Shown here piece after piece: positions 35,393-45,343 of a stretch of 64,000 nucleotides of DNA (position 1 is its first letter; each line of letters opens with the position of its first letter). The DNA comes from Pedobacter fastidiosus. Lineage in GTDB: Bacteria; Bacteroidota; Bacteroidia; Sphingobacteriales; Sphingobacteriaceae. The stretch lies in NCBI RefSeq assembly GCF_014306625.1, contig NZ_JACRYL010000002.1, forward strand, positions 104,516 to 168,515, written 5' to 3'. Position numbers and translations under genes: made by a program. Under the pieces are notes generated by a model that ran no database searches, was not told where the DNA came from, and worked only from the letters and a program-made list of their open reading frames with translations.

Positions 35393-36334
35393 CTAAGTTT
35401 CTTTATTCCTCTTTAAGCTACTGGGTAAAATATTATATTGTTTTTTAAAGGCTACAATAAAATGTTGCGCATTTTTATATCCAACCAGAAAAGAAACCTC
35501 TCCAACGGTCTTTTTTTCTATAGATAATAATTGATGCGCCTTATCCATTCTAAGTTTGTATAGATAGCCAAATACCGTATTTCCTGTTATTTCCTTAAAC
35601 CCCTTTTTAAGTTTGTAATCATTAATCCCAACCTTTCGTGATAACTCGATCAACGAACTTGGCGATTGTAAATCGTCTTCAATTAATTTTTTAGCCAACA
35701 AAATTTTCTTAATGTCATCCGCTTTTAAGGAAATTATTGCTCTTGATTCCTTTTTATTAATAAACTGAATAACCAGTTCGAAAATTTTCGATTCTATAAA
35801 TAATCGCTTAATTCTTCCCTCATATTGGTGATTAATTAGGCTATGCAGAATTAACGCTATTTCAGGAGAAATGTAAATCTCTTTAAATGATGAAAGGTTT
35901 GGATCGAATTCTTTATTGGTAATTTTAAAGAAATAAGCTTGAGTAAGCTGGATAAAAACACATTTAACCTCTTCATGAACTCGAAAGATAACTTGATTCA
36001 TTTTACCTAAACTCACATCTTGTTGATCTTTACCTATAGATAGAAATCGTTTTTTATGCAGATCAAAATATTCAGCTTCTCCCTCTAAACAGAACAGAAA
36101 CCCAATATGATTTTGGCTTAATTCAAACTTAAACTCAGTTAAACTTGCACAACTAATTTTTACAATACTGATGTGAATACCCTCAAACCACTTTTCCTTA
36201 ATATTTATACTATAATCTTCTTCTACTAAATGGGCTTGATGTTCATCTATATCATTTCCACCATTAAAATTTCCAGGGTAAGTATTTTCAAACAAAATCT
36301 TTTTTGTGGTATGGTCCGAGAGTTTAATTTCCAT
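35393..36334 (-). CDS. AraC-family regulator of the adjacent heme-type uptake operon
   Basis: 313 aa from the ATG at 36334. The alternative ATG at 36358 lies inside a tandem repeat that looks like an operator, so it is less likely. The N-terminal effector domain lacks a recognised cofactor motif. The C-terminal two-HTH domain (about residues 215-310: SSLIELSRKVGINDYKLKKGFKEITGNTVFGYLYKLRMDKAHQLL, TVGEVSFLVGYKNAQHFIVAFKKQYNILPSSLKR) resembles the PchR-like group, which senses iron chelates and activates TonB receptors. It diverges from the TonB receptor at 36436, its probable target. Confidence 0.9.
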   Translation of the reverse strand: MEIKLSDHTTKKILFENTYPGNFNGGNDIDEHQAHLVEEDYSINIKEKWFEGIHISIVKISCASLTEFKFELSQNHIGFLFCLEGEAEYFDLHKKRFLSIGKDQQDVSLGKMNQVIFRVHEEVKCVFIQLTQAYFFKITNKEFDPNLSSFKEIYISPEIALILHSLINHQYEGRIKRLFIESKIFELVIQFINKKESRAIISLKADDIKKILLAKKLIEDDLQSPSSLIELSRKVGINDYKLKKGFKEITGNTVFGYLYKLRMDKAHQLLSIEKKTVGEVSFLVGYKNAQHFIVAFKKQYNILPSSLKRNKET

Positions 36335-36342
36335 AATTATTA

Positions 36343-36379
36343 ATCCGTTTAACGGCATAAATTATCCGTTTGGCGTTAT
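36343..36379. promoter_or_regulatory. Tandem 16-bp repeat, probable AraC-regulator operator
   Basis: ATCCGTTTAACGGCAT (36343-36358) and ATCCGTTTGGCGTTAT (36364-36379) are direct repeats with a 21-bp period, two helical turns, as expected for an AraC-type dimer. They lie between the divergent regulator and receptor genes, 57 nt before the receptor ATG. Confidence 0.7.
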
Positions 36380-36435
36380 CTGCATAATCTGATTATCTAC
36401 AAATTTGCATAATTATTTATAATTAGTCTAAATAA

Positions 36436-38520
36436 ATGAAGATATATTTATCAATTGCTTTATCACTTTGTACAATTTTGGCTGTTGCACAAGAAATTAA
36501 AGTGGATACCACGAGGGCAAAAGATTTGAAAGATGTTGTTATCACCGGTCAGTTTAGCCCGCAAACTTTAAAAAATTCTGTTTACAATGTTCGAACAATA
36601 AGTGCAGAAAAAATAAGTTTGAGGGCAGCCACAAGTGTTCAACAAGTATTAAGTACAGAACTTGGATTTCGTTTTAGCAACGACTTAATGCTTAGTACAT
36701 CCGATATTCAATTGATGGGAATGACAGGCAGAAATGTTAAAATTCTTTTGGATGGAGTTCCGATGGTTGATCGTTCTGATACGCGAGAAAGTTTAAATCA
36801 AATCGATATTAACACGGTTGAGCGGATTGAAATTGTAGAAGGGCCAATGTCTGTCGTTTACGGAACCGATGCTTTGGCAGGCGTAATCAATATCATTACT
36901 AAAAATGCAGGTAAATCTTTATTAAACATCAGTGCTCGGGTTCAAGAAGAAACCGTTGGCAATGAATATGAAGCTATCAGCGGAAAGGGTTCTCACATAC
37001 AAAATCTAAGTGCAAGCTGGCAGAACAGGGGTTGGAGTGTTTTAGCCGGATTTACACACAATGATTTTGGGGGCTGGAATATAGGCTCAAGTACCACGCC
37101 TAGAGAGGAGGTTGATGCAGAAATAGCTGCAGGAAATAGATGGAAACCAAAAGAACAATGGTTGGGCAATACCAAAATTGGTTACAGAAATGCAAAATTT
37201 AACATCTGGTATCGCCTAGATGGTTTAGAGGAAACGATTGATAGTAGAGGTGGAATGAATACCCTAAACTATAAGGCGGTATTTCAAACCTACAAAACCA
37301 ACAGATCTACCAATCAGCTTCAATCAGAATGGAATTTGAATGATAGGTTACAATTAATAGCGATAGCTGGATATACCAATTTAAAAAGGGCTACCAAAAC
37401 TGTAAATCACGATTTTACTACGAATATTGAAACCTTAAGTACTGAGCTAGGCACTCAAGATGTTGCTAAATTTAATGCTTCAATTTTTAGAGCCACCGTA
37501 CTTTATAAATTGAATAATATGGTTTCTTTTCAACCAGGTTTTGAGTTTAATCGCGATGCTGCAAGTGGCGCAAGGATTAGTGGATCACCATCAATTAATG
37601 ATTATGCATTATTTATTTCTTCGGAAATTAAGCCTGCAAAGGGAATAAACATCAGGACAGGGTTAAGGTTTATCAAAAACTCAGTTTATGATGCACCTCC
37701 AATTATCCCATCTTTAAATACAAAATTTAGTCTAAATGATGATTTAGATTTTCGAATGGCTTATGCAAGAGGATTCAGATCTCCAGCATTGAGAGAACTT
37801 TATTATGATTTTGTAGATGCGAGTCATAACATTTTTGGCAACCCAAACTTAAAGGCAGAAGAATCAAACAGTTTTAATGGTTCGTTGGCTTGGGCTGGAA
37901 TTCATAGCCAAGAATTACAATTTCGCTCTACCCTAGCCGGATTTTACAACCAGTTTAAAAACAGGATAACTTTCGCACAATCTGCAACTGATGCTTCAGT
38001 TACCACATTAATTAATGTTTTAAACTACAAAACGCTTGGCGGTACATTAGATAACACCTTCATTTATAAAAACTTAAACGCTAATGTTGGCATTTCCTAT
38101 ATCGGAAGGTATAATGATTTATTAGAAACTGATGCCACCCTCGATATTCCAGAATTTAGTTGGGCTCCAGAACTTACTGCAAACTTGAGCTACTCTTTCC
38201 CTAAAATAAATGGCAATATCAGTTTATTTTATAAATACACAGGGAACTTACCAAACTATCAATCTACTACGTTAAGCGGCGTACAAACTTTAAAACTTAC
38301 TGAAATTGGTTCATTTCACCTAGCAGATTTAATGCTTAACAAGAACATCTATAAATATATAACCTTAAATGCAGGTATAAAAAACCTATTAAATGTAACC
38401 AAATTAACCAATACATCAACAGCAAGTGGTGGCGCACATAGCACAGGAGGTTCTGCTGTGCCATTTAGCTATGGAAGATCTTATGTTTTTGGATTGATTT
38501 TCAATTGGAATAAAAATTAA
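36436..38520 (+). CDS. TonB-dependent receptor, heme/hemoprotein type
   Basis: 694-aa outer membrane receptor with signal peptide MKIYLSIALSLCTILAVAQ, a TonB-box-like DVVITGQ, a plug domain (RNVKILLDGVPMVDR, IEIVEGPMSVVYGTDALAGVINIITK) and a barrel ending in an aromatic residue-rich tail. In the barrel, FRSP (447-450), His464 and NPNL (469-472) match the FRAP-His-NPDL arrangement known from heme receptors such as HmuR. Variants of FRxP and NPxL also occur in other BtuB-like receptors, so substrate is an inference. The HmuY-like gene downstream supports heme. The gene is probably controlled by the divergent AraC regulator. Confidence 0.85.
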   Translation: MKIYLSIALSLCTILAVAQEIKVDTTRAKDLKDVVITGQFSPQTLKNSVYNVRTISAEKISLRAATSVQQVLSTELGFRFSNDLMLSTSDIQLMGMTGRNVKILLDGVPMVDRSDTRESLNQIDINTVERIEIVEGPMSVVYGTDALAGVINIITKNAGKSLLNISARVQEETVGNEYEAISGKGSHIQNLSASWQNRGWSVLAGFTHNDFGGWNIGSSTTPREEVDAEIAAGNRWKPKEQWLGNTKIGYRNAKFNIWYRLDGLEETIDSRGGMNTLNYKAVFQTYKTNRSTNQLQSEWNLNDRLQLIAIAGYTNLKRATKTVNHDFTTNIETLSTELGTQDVAKFNASIFRATVLYKLNNMVSFQPGFEFNRDAASGARISGSPSINDYALFISSEIKPAKGINIRTGLRFIKNSVYDAPPIIPSLNTKFSLNDDLDFRMAYARGFRSPALRELYYDFVDASHNIFGNPNLKAEESNSFNGSLAWAGIHSQELQFRSTLAGFYNQFKNRITFAQSATDASVTTLINVLNYKTLGGTLDNTFIYKNLNANVGISYIGRYNDLLETDATLDIPEFSWAPELTANLSYSFPKINGNISLFYKYTGNLPNYQSTTLSGVQTLKLTEIGSFHLADLMLNKNIYKYITLNAGIKNLLNVTKLTNTSTASGGAHSTGGSAVPFSYGRSYVFGLIFNWNKN

Positions 38521-38555
38521 TAACAGATAAAAATTAAATACTTAAAATTTAAAAA

Positions 38556-39590
38556 ATGAATAAATTAAACTCAATTACTGCGATCGCATTGTTAATGTTC
38601 ACTTTTAGCTCTTGTAAGAAAGATACTGAGGAACCTATAATTGTTGTTCCGCCAAGCGATGGCAGCACCCTAACCCTAAGTGGAAAAACCACTGAATCTA
38701 ATTATGCAAATATTGTGTTTGCGGATTTTAGTACAGACAAACAAAGCGCTGTTGATAGAAAAAGTTTCAACTTTGGCTTAACTTCTGACAGCAGATTTAG
38801 AGTTGTACTCAATGCATCTTATCAAACAACGGCTGCAGCAACATCTAAAACAGATATTACAACCGTAACAGTAGCCGATCCTGGAACGGTGGTAAACTTG
38901 AATCACGACATAAGCGACCCTCTTACTGTTTCATTGGTTGATTATTGGGATGGTGACATTACAAAAACGGCATTTGCAGAAGTAAGCGCTACAGATGCTG
39001 AAAATAAAGTTTATGTAATCAGTTTCGAAGGTAGTAAGGATAAAGACAAATGGTTTAAAGTTAAGATTACTCGTAATGGAACTGGTTATAAAGTTCAGTA
39101 TGCAAGACTGAATGAAACCACTATTAAAACTTTAGATGTAACTAAAAACGCAGATTATAACTTGGTTTTCGTTTCATTAGAAAACAATAAAACAGTTTTG
39201 GCGGAACCCGTTAAAGCTGGATGGGATATCTCTTGGAGTTACAGCACTTATAATTCTGGATTAGGCTCGCCTTATTGGTTTCAAGATTTTATTTCTATTA
39301 ATAATTTAGCTGGAGTTTCTGCTGCAGAAGTTGTTGCTACAACTACACTAACTTATACGAGTTTTGCTGAAACCAATATAACTGGCTTAACCTTTCTTAC
39401 TACAAGAGATGCTATTGGTAGCAAATGGAGAGTAACAACCGGAACAGGTATTAAAACAGATCGTTTTTATGTTGTTAAAGATATTGCTGGAAATGTTTAC
39501 AAGCTCAGGTTTATAAGTATGGGTGTAGGAAGTGATGGTGGAGAACGTGGTAAGCCTGTTTTCGAATATAAATTAATTAAAAAGGGATAA
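38556..39590 (+). CDS. HmuY-family heme-binding lipoprotein
   Basis: 344 aa, signal peptide with lipobox ending SSC (Cys20), so a surface or outer membrane lipoprotein. The domain after residue 40 matches HmuY-like proteins: EVSATDAENKVYVISFEGSKDKDKWFKVKITRNGTGYKVQYARLNETTIKT, the central NADYNLVFVSLENNK, AGWDISWSYSTYN and the C-terminal VFEYKLI. In Porphyromonas HmuY takes heme from host proteins and passes it to HmuR; the role here is inferred from family and from the receptor 35 nt upstream. It is longer than HmuY (about 216 aa), having an N-terminal beta domain added. Confidence 0.85.
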   Translation: MNKLNSITAIALLMFTFSSCKKDTEEPIIVVPPSDGSTLTLSGKTTESNYANIVFADFSTDKQSAVDRKSFNFGLTSDSRFRVVLNASYQTTAAATSKTDITTVTVADPGTVVNLNHDISDPLTVSLVDYWDGDITKTAFAEVSATDAENKVYVISFEGSKDKDKWFKVKITRNGTGYKVQYARLNETTIKTLDVTKNADYNLVFVSLENNKTVLAEPVKAGWDISWSYSTYNSGLGSPYWFQDFISINNLAGVSAAEVVATTTLTYTSFAETNITGLTFLTTRDAIGSKWRVTTGTGIKTDRFYVVKDIAGNVYKLRFISMGVGSDGGERGKPVFEYKLIKKG

Positions 39591-39795
39591 AGGTTTTCTC
39601 TCTTTCTAATTTTAGATAATATGTTTTGTTAGTTGGATAAATGCCTTTCGCGATGGAAGGCTTTATCTTTTAAAGGGTTTTTTACAATCTTTTCTTTTAG
39701 AGCGGATGTAGCCAGCTCCCAATTTTTCTTTGGGGCTACAGCAAAAAACGGGATATCAAATCCCTAAGAATTACAATGCCGCTCATTTTAAAAAT

Positions 39796-40800
39796 CTATT
39801 TAGGATTACAAATCGTGGTTAATTTTAATCCGTAATTAGGATTTAAAGGTTCATTAGTTTGTGCCAAGCGCTGAGAACCTGTATTTGCTGGACAAGCTAT
39901 ATCTCCAGCAGCATCATAAATAATTTTGGTTCCACTTGCAATTAATTCTTTCGGCACATAAACCTGCACTTTCGTAATTGAATAGCCTGAAGGGAAATAA
40001 CGAATATAATAACCATCAGGATGTTTGGTCCAAATACCGCTGGGAACATCACTTCTTGGTGGCGCCATACCAGCTATAATCGCATATTTTTCCATGTCAG
40101 CGTAAGTGTAATTTCCTGAGGCTACAAGTTGGCGAATGTTATTTTCGGCCTCAAAAACAGCCTTAATTCCTGAGGGAAGTTGATCTTTAGCTTTCTCCAT
40201 TACATCGAATGGTAAAACGCCTAATGCACCACCTTCTAATTGTGTAAGTTGTTTGGTGGTTAATAATTGTATTGCTGTTAATTTAACCTGACCAGAGTAA
40301 TCGGCAAATTTTGTTCTGGCAATAATTGTCCACAATAAAACTTGAATATCGTGTTGTTCTACATCTGGATGCTTTTCGGCACTCTTTAAAATAGAGATTA
40401 CAATTTCTTCTTTCGGGCCCAAAACAGGCGCAAACATATAACCATCTCCTTTTGATGGTGCAAAAGTTCCTGCTTTAAGGCAGTAACTTTTATTTGTCAT
40501 TTCGTACAAACCCGCACAAAGTACAAAACCACCATCCGGATTTTTAGGTAATAAATACAAAGGTTGTGCCTTCTCTTTTGCCTTAAAATCTGGCATCATC
40601 TCCCCTTCTCTATTCACATCTTCAAAAGCTGTAGTAATTGCGGCTGGTTGCTTTAATAATTTATCTACCCCTAAAGCTTTGGCGCCTTGTGATGCGCCGA
40701 CTTTCAATAATTTATCTTTCAATCCACCAAATTGAGCATGGACAGTAGAAATGCCAAGCAGAAATAGTAATGTGATGCAAGCTGATTTTACGTTTTTCAT
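39796..40800 (-). CDS. Secreted protein of unknown function, 334 aa
   Basis: Signal peptide MKNVKSACITLLFLLGISTVHAQ, then a protein of no recognised family. Residues 25-50 are short and glycine-rich (FGGLKDKLLKVGASQGAKALGVDKLL). An alpha-helical middle (about 120-230) includes AEKHPDVEQHDIQVLLWTIIARTKF and KLTAIQLLTTKQLTQLEGGAL. The last third, WTKHPDGYYIRYFPSGYSITKVQVYVPKEL and DIACPANTGSQRLAQTNEPL, looks like a beta domain. Three Cys-containing patches (YCLK, ACPA, TICNPK) could form disulfides. No operon partner. Possibly surface-displayed; not classified further. Confidence 0.7.
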   Translation of the reverse strand: MKNVKSACITLLFLLGISTVHAQFGGLKDKLLKVGASQGAKALGVDKLLKQPAAITTAFEDVNREGEMMPDFKAKEKAQPLYLLPKNPDGGFVLCAGLYEMTNKSYCLKAGTFAPSKGDGYMFAPVLGPKEEIVISILKSAEKHPDVEQHDIQVLLWTIIARTKFADYSGQVKLTAIQLLTTKQLTQLEGGALGVLPFDVMEKAKDQLPSGIKAVFEAENNIRQLVASGNYTYADMEKYAIIAGMAPPRSDVPSGIWTKHPDGYYIRYFPSGYSITKVQVYVPKELIASGTKIIYDAAGDIACPANTGSQRLAQTNEPLNPNYGLKLTTICNPK

Positions 40801-41011
40801 AGTTAATTAAGATTAGATAGGTATCACAAACTTAAAATTTTTAAGATTAATTCTTTATTAAATAAACAAAATAAGTTTACTGAGCAAAATTACAAATTTG
40901 ATTTACAGATAGTTATTTGTTTTTCAAAATATAATTTTGTTGTTTGAAATATATTTCAGACATTTGGAATATTATTTGGTGAAAGCTAAATAAAAGTCAA
41001 TCTTCACAGGT

Positions 41012-41121
41012 TGATTTATAAAGAAGTGGCGAGAGACTGGCTCTGTGACCCACTGGCAACCCTCAGAAAGAGAAGGTGCCAATTCCTGACCAGATAACAT
41101 GGTGTTATTTGGAGATATAAA
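41012..41121 (+). promoter_or_regulatory. SAM riboswitch (S-box type)
   Basis: The leader contains GAGAGACTGGCTC, then TGACCCACTGGCAACCCT, then AAGGTGCCAATTCCT, which are the conserved core blocks of the SAM-I/S-box aptamer in order. A helix GACCAGATAACATGGTG and a closing P1 pair (ATTTATA at the start with TATAAAT at the end) follow. It lies upstream of metY and metX, in keeping with control of methionine synthesis by S-adenosylmethionine. Only about 12 nt separate its 3' end from the small-ORF ATG at 41133. Exact ends are estimates. Confidence 0.88.
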
Positions 41122-41132
41122 TTATTAACTTG

Positions 41133-41258
41133 ATGAAAACATTAAATCTTCAATCGCTAAGCGAACCTAGTTTGAACCTTAAAAAGGTAGAAAATTCTGT
41201 TTCTATTATTTGTTGCCCTGCACAAGCCATTTGCTGTATGTGCTGTTGCATGCAATAA
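41133..41258 (+). CDS. 41-aa cysteine-rich small ORF in the met leader
   Basis: Reads ATG (41133) to TAA (41258) in the transcript between the SAM riboswitch and metY. The first 26 residues are ordinary (MKTLNLQSLSEPSLNLKKVE...). The C-terminus is CCPAQAICCMCCCMQ, with seven Cys (27, 28, 34, 35, 37, 38, 39) and two Met (36, 40) in 15 residues. Codon use mixes TGC and TGT, so this is not a simple repeat. Its start lies about 12 nt from the riboswitch closing stem, which could hide or expose it. Possibilities are a cysteine/methionine-sensing leader peptide acting by ribosome stalling, or a metal- or thiol-binding peptide. I know of no named family, so function is open. Confidence 0.7.
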   Translation: MKTLNLQSLSEPSLNLKKVENSVSIICCPAQAICCMCCCMQ

Positions 41259-41297
41259 CTTCAAAAATCTTCCTTTTTTGTTTTTCAAATTGGAAGG

Positions 41298-41313
41298 TCC
41301 CGATAAATCGGGA
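41298..41313. repeat. Short palindrome TCCCGATAAATCGGGA in the met leader
   Basis: Seven-base arms around a 2-nt centre (a 5-bp stem in RNA), 40 nt downstream of the small-ORF stop. A T-run (TATTTTTTTG) follows only after 12 nt, so it is not a standard terminator. An alternative pairing GGG/CCC (41310-41320) overlaps it, which would allow two mutually exclusive folds. Confidence 0.45.
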
Positions 41314-41361
41314 TACGCCCTGCACTATTTTTTTGATTTTCAGCTTTATGATTTTCTTTAA

Positions 41362-42726
<1,365 letters not shown>

Positions 42727-42765
42727 TATTTTTCGATCCGAGATTTAACAACAATATAATTTAGA

Positions 42766-43824
42766 ATGAGCACAGTATCCACATATAGTTATCCCAAACA
42801 ATTTAAATTAGAGAACGGAAAAAAAATACGTAACCTTCAAATTGCATATCAAACTTATGGCAGGCTAAATGCTAAAAAAGATAATGTAATTTGGGTTTGC
42901 CATGCCCTAACGGCTAATTCAGATGTATTTGAATGGTGGGAAGGATTATTTGGTCAGAATTCACTATTTAACCCGAATGATCATTTTATTATTTGTGCCA
43001 ATGTTATAGGTTCAAATTACGGAACAACTAGCCCTTTAAGCACCAATCCAGTTACAGGCTTACCATATTATTTGGCTTTTCCACAGTTTACCATTCGCGA
43101 TTTCGTTTCTGCACATCAACTTTTAGCAACCCATTTAGGTATTGATCATATTAAGGTTTTAATTGGTGGTTCTCTAGGTGGTCAACAAGCAGTTGAGTGG
43201 AGTATTTCTGAGCCGAATAAAATTGAAAATTTAATTTTAGTTGCCACAAATGCAGCTCATTCTCCATGGGGAATTGCATTTAATGAAAGTCAGCGATTGG
43301 CGATAACCTCCGATCGTACTTTTTTTGCGAACAAACCAAATGGAGGTAGTAAAGGCTTAAAAGTGGCACGGAGTATAGCGCTTTTAAGTTACAGAACTTA
43401 CAGTGCTTATGGAAATACACAAGTTGAAAGCGTTAATGATAAAACAGACAATTTCAGGGCATCTTCCTATCAGAATTATCAAGGCGAAAAATTAATAAAT
43501 CGCTTTAATGCTTACAGTTATTATTATTTAACCAAAGCAATGGATAGCCATAACGTAGGTAGAAACCGTAAAAGCATTGCCGATGCTTTAAGACTTATTA
43601 AAGCAAATACTTTGGTAATCGGAATTGAAAATGATGTTTTATTTCCACTTTCAGAACAGAAATATTTGGCAGATCACATTCACGGAGCCGAATTCTGTGC
43701 TTTGCATTCTGATTATGGTCATGATGGTTTCTTAATCGAAACTAATGCCTTAACTAACATCATCGGAAATTTTATAAAGGAAAGCAGTAATAAAAAGATC
43801 ATTCAACTTCAGCATACAGCGTAA
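42766..43824 (+). CDS. metX: Homoserine O-acetyltransferase
   Basis: Alpha/beta-hydrolase enzyme that activates homoserine for MetY. 352 aa. The nucleophile elbow is GGSLGG with Ser136, and the other triad members are Asp290 (GIENDVLFP) and His319 (DYGHDGFLIE). WVCHALTANSDV, VIGSNYGTTSPLSTNP and FPQFTIRDFVSAHQLL are family signatures. It forms the metYX operon; homoserine is supplied by the Hom enzyme encoded 200 nt downstream. Confidence 0.96.
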   Translation: MSTVSTYSYPKQFKLENGKKIRNLQIAYQTYGRLNAKKDNVIWVCHALTANSDVFEWWEGLFGQNSLFNPNDHFIICANVIGSNYGTTSPLSTNPVTGLPYYLAFPQFTIRDFVSAHQLLATHLGIDHIKVLIGGSLGGQQAVEWSISEPNKIENLILVATNAAHSPWGIAFNESQRLAITSDRTFFANKPNGGSKGLKVARSIALLSYRTYSAYGNTQVESVNDKTDNFRASSYQNYQGEKLINRFNAYSYYYLTKAMDSHNVGRNRKSIADALRLIKANTLVIGIENDVLFPLSEQKYLADHIHGAEFCALHSDYGHDGFLIETNALTNIIGNFIKESSNKKIIQLQHTA

Positions 43825-43859
43825 AGTTTAAGGTATAAAGTATTACTAAAAGATTAATT

Positions 43860-44016
43860 AACCACAGATAAAAAGGATGAACACGGATAGAAATTCAAAT
43901 TTTTATCTATTTATTCGATCAGTGGTAAAACAAAATAAAAACATAAAATAAATTTAAAGTAGCCAAATGATTTTTAAGTATCCTCTCTGGATACTTGATA
44001 CTCGCTACTTGATACT
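43860..44016. repeat. Repeat-rich spacer between metX and hom
   Basis: ACCACAGATAAAAAGGATGA followed by ACACGGAT at 43861-43888 resembles a phrase common in Bacteroidetes intergenic DNA. A hairpin AAGTATCC/GGATACTT is at 43976-43996. Two direct copies of ACTTGATACT are at 43993-44002 and 44007-44016 (14-bp period). No coding potential seen. Confidence 0.5.
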
Positions 44017-44025
44017 ATAAATAAC

Positions 44026-45270
44026 ATGAGTAAGAACTTAAAAATTGGTTTATTTGGTTTCGGAGTTGTAGGACAAGGTTTGTTGGATATTATTCAAAGC
44101 CAGAACTTAAACTTGGAGATTATTAAAATTGCGATTAAAGATCCAAGAAAAAAACGTAGCCTAAATAAAGATTTATTTACCACTAACCGTGATGAGATTT
44201 TAGACAATTCTGAAATTAATACTGTTGTTGAGTTGATTAATGATGCAGATGCAGCTTATGAAATTGTAACTAGAGCACTTAAAAGCGGTAAAAATGTAGT
44301 TTCGGCAAACAAAAAGATGATTGCTACGCATTTGAAAGAGTTGGTAGATTTACAAAAAGAGTACGGTACATCACTTTTATATGAGGGTGCGGTTTGTGGA
44401 AGTATTCCGATTATCCGCAATTTAGAAGAGTACTATGATAATGAATTATTCCATGCATTAAGTGGTATTTTTAATGGTTCATCAAATTATATTCTATCGA
44501 AAATTTTCAATGAGAATCAAAGTTATGGCTCAGCTTTAAAAGAGGCTCAAGATTTAGGTTTTGCAGAAACTGATCCGATTTTGGATGTAGGAGGCTATGA
44601 TCCTAAATATAAACTCGCAATTGCTACAGCTCACGCTTACGGTTTGTTTATCAACCCAGATAATATTTTGAATATTGGGATCCAGAATCTTTCACAGTAT
44701 GATATCAATTATGCGAAAGAAAAAAACTTCAAAATTAAATTGGTTCCTACGGCGAGAAAGGTAAATACAAAACAAATTGTTACCTACGTTTTGCCGAAGC
44801 TTGTAGCCAAAGATGATTTCTTGTACAATGTTGAAAATGAGTACAATGCTGTAACCGTTCAAGCAGCATTTGCAGATAAACAATTCTTCTTTGGTAAAGG
44901 CGCTGGAGGTCATCCAACTGGTGCAGCAGTTTTATCGGATATTGCTGCTTTGCGATATGATTACCGTTACGAGTATAAAAAATACCATCAGGAAAACGGT
45001 GTAACGCACACAGAAAATATTTTATTGGAAATTTATTTGCGTTTTGCCGATGAAGATTTAATTACGCTATTAGAATTTGATAACATCAGCGAACGCTATT
45101 CGGCTAGTAGTTATAAATATGTTATCGGAACGGTTAAGTTAGAAAACCTAATTAAAAATCGCGATTTGCTTTTGGATGAGGCTGTATTTATTGCCTACAC
45201 CGGAAGACAGATTTATAAAGAAGAAAAAATTTCTACCAGTAATTTTGCCGAAGCAGAAGCTGTTTTATAA
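44026..45270 (+). CDS. hom: Homoserine dehydrogenase, single-function
   Basis: Reduces aspartate semialdehyde to homoserine for methionine and threonine. 414 aa, without an aspartokinase domain. NAD(P)-binding GFGVVGQGLLDII (residues 11-23), SANKKMIATHLKEL, LLYEGAVCGSIPIIRNLEEY and the catalytic region GFAETDPILDVGGYDPKYKLAIATAHAYG. The C-terminal part (about 320-414) is a small regulatory-type extension (LRFADEDLITLLEFDNISERYSASSYKYVIGTV). Positioned to feed MetX; whether it is read from the riboswitch promoter through the repeat-rich spacer is unclear. A good terminator follows. Confidence 0.95.
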   Translation: MSKNLKIGLFGFGVVGQGLLDIIQSQNLNLEIIKIAIKDPRKKRSLNKDLFTTNRDEILDNSEINTVVELINDADAAYEIVTRALKSGKNVVSANKKMIATHLKELVDLQKEYGTSLLYEGAVCGSIPIIRNLEEYYDNELFHALSGIFNGSSNYILSKIFNENQSYGSALKEAQDLGFAETDPILDVGGYDPKYKLAIATAHAYGLFINPDNILNIGIQNLSQYDINYAKEKNFKIKLVPTARKVNTKQIVTYVLPKLVAKDDFLYNVENEYNAVTVQAAFADKQFFFGKGAGGHPTGAAVLSDIAALRYDYRYEYKKYHQENGVTHTENILLEIYLRFADEDLITLLEFDNISERYSASSYKYVIGTVKLENLIKNRDLLLDEAVFIAYTGRQIYKEEKISTSNFAEAEAVL

Positions 45271-45313
45271 TTTTTTTAAGGTTAATTTTTTTTATTTGTT
45301 TTGTTGTTAAGCA

Positions 45314-45341
45314 TAAAGGTCGGAGCGAGTCCGACCTTTTG
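45314..45341. terminator. Terminator between hom and the toxin-antitoxin pair
   Basis: AAAGGTCGGA and TCCGACCTTT around GCGAG, with flanking A/T runs, serving two convergent transcripts. Confidence 0.88.
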
Positions 45342-45343
45342 TG

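Noticed and set aside
41298..41334. Palindrome plus T-run as an intrinsic terminator before metY
   Set aside because: The T-run begins 12 nt after the short stem, so it does not have a normal terminator layout; listed only as a possible regulatory fold.
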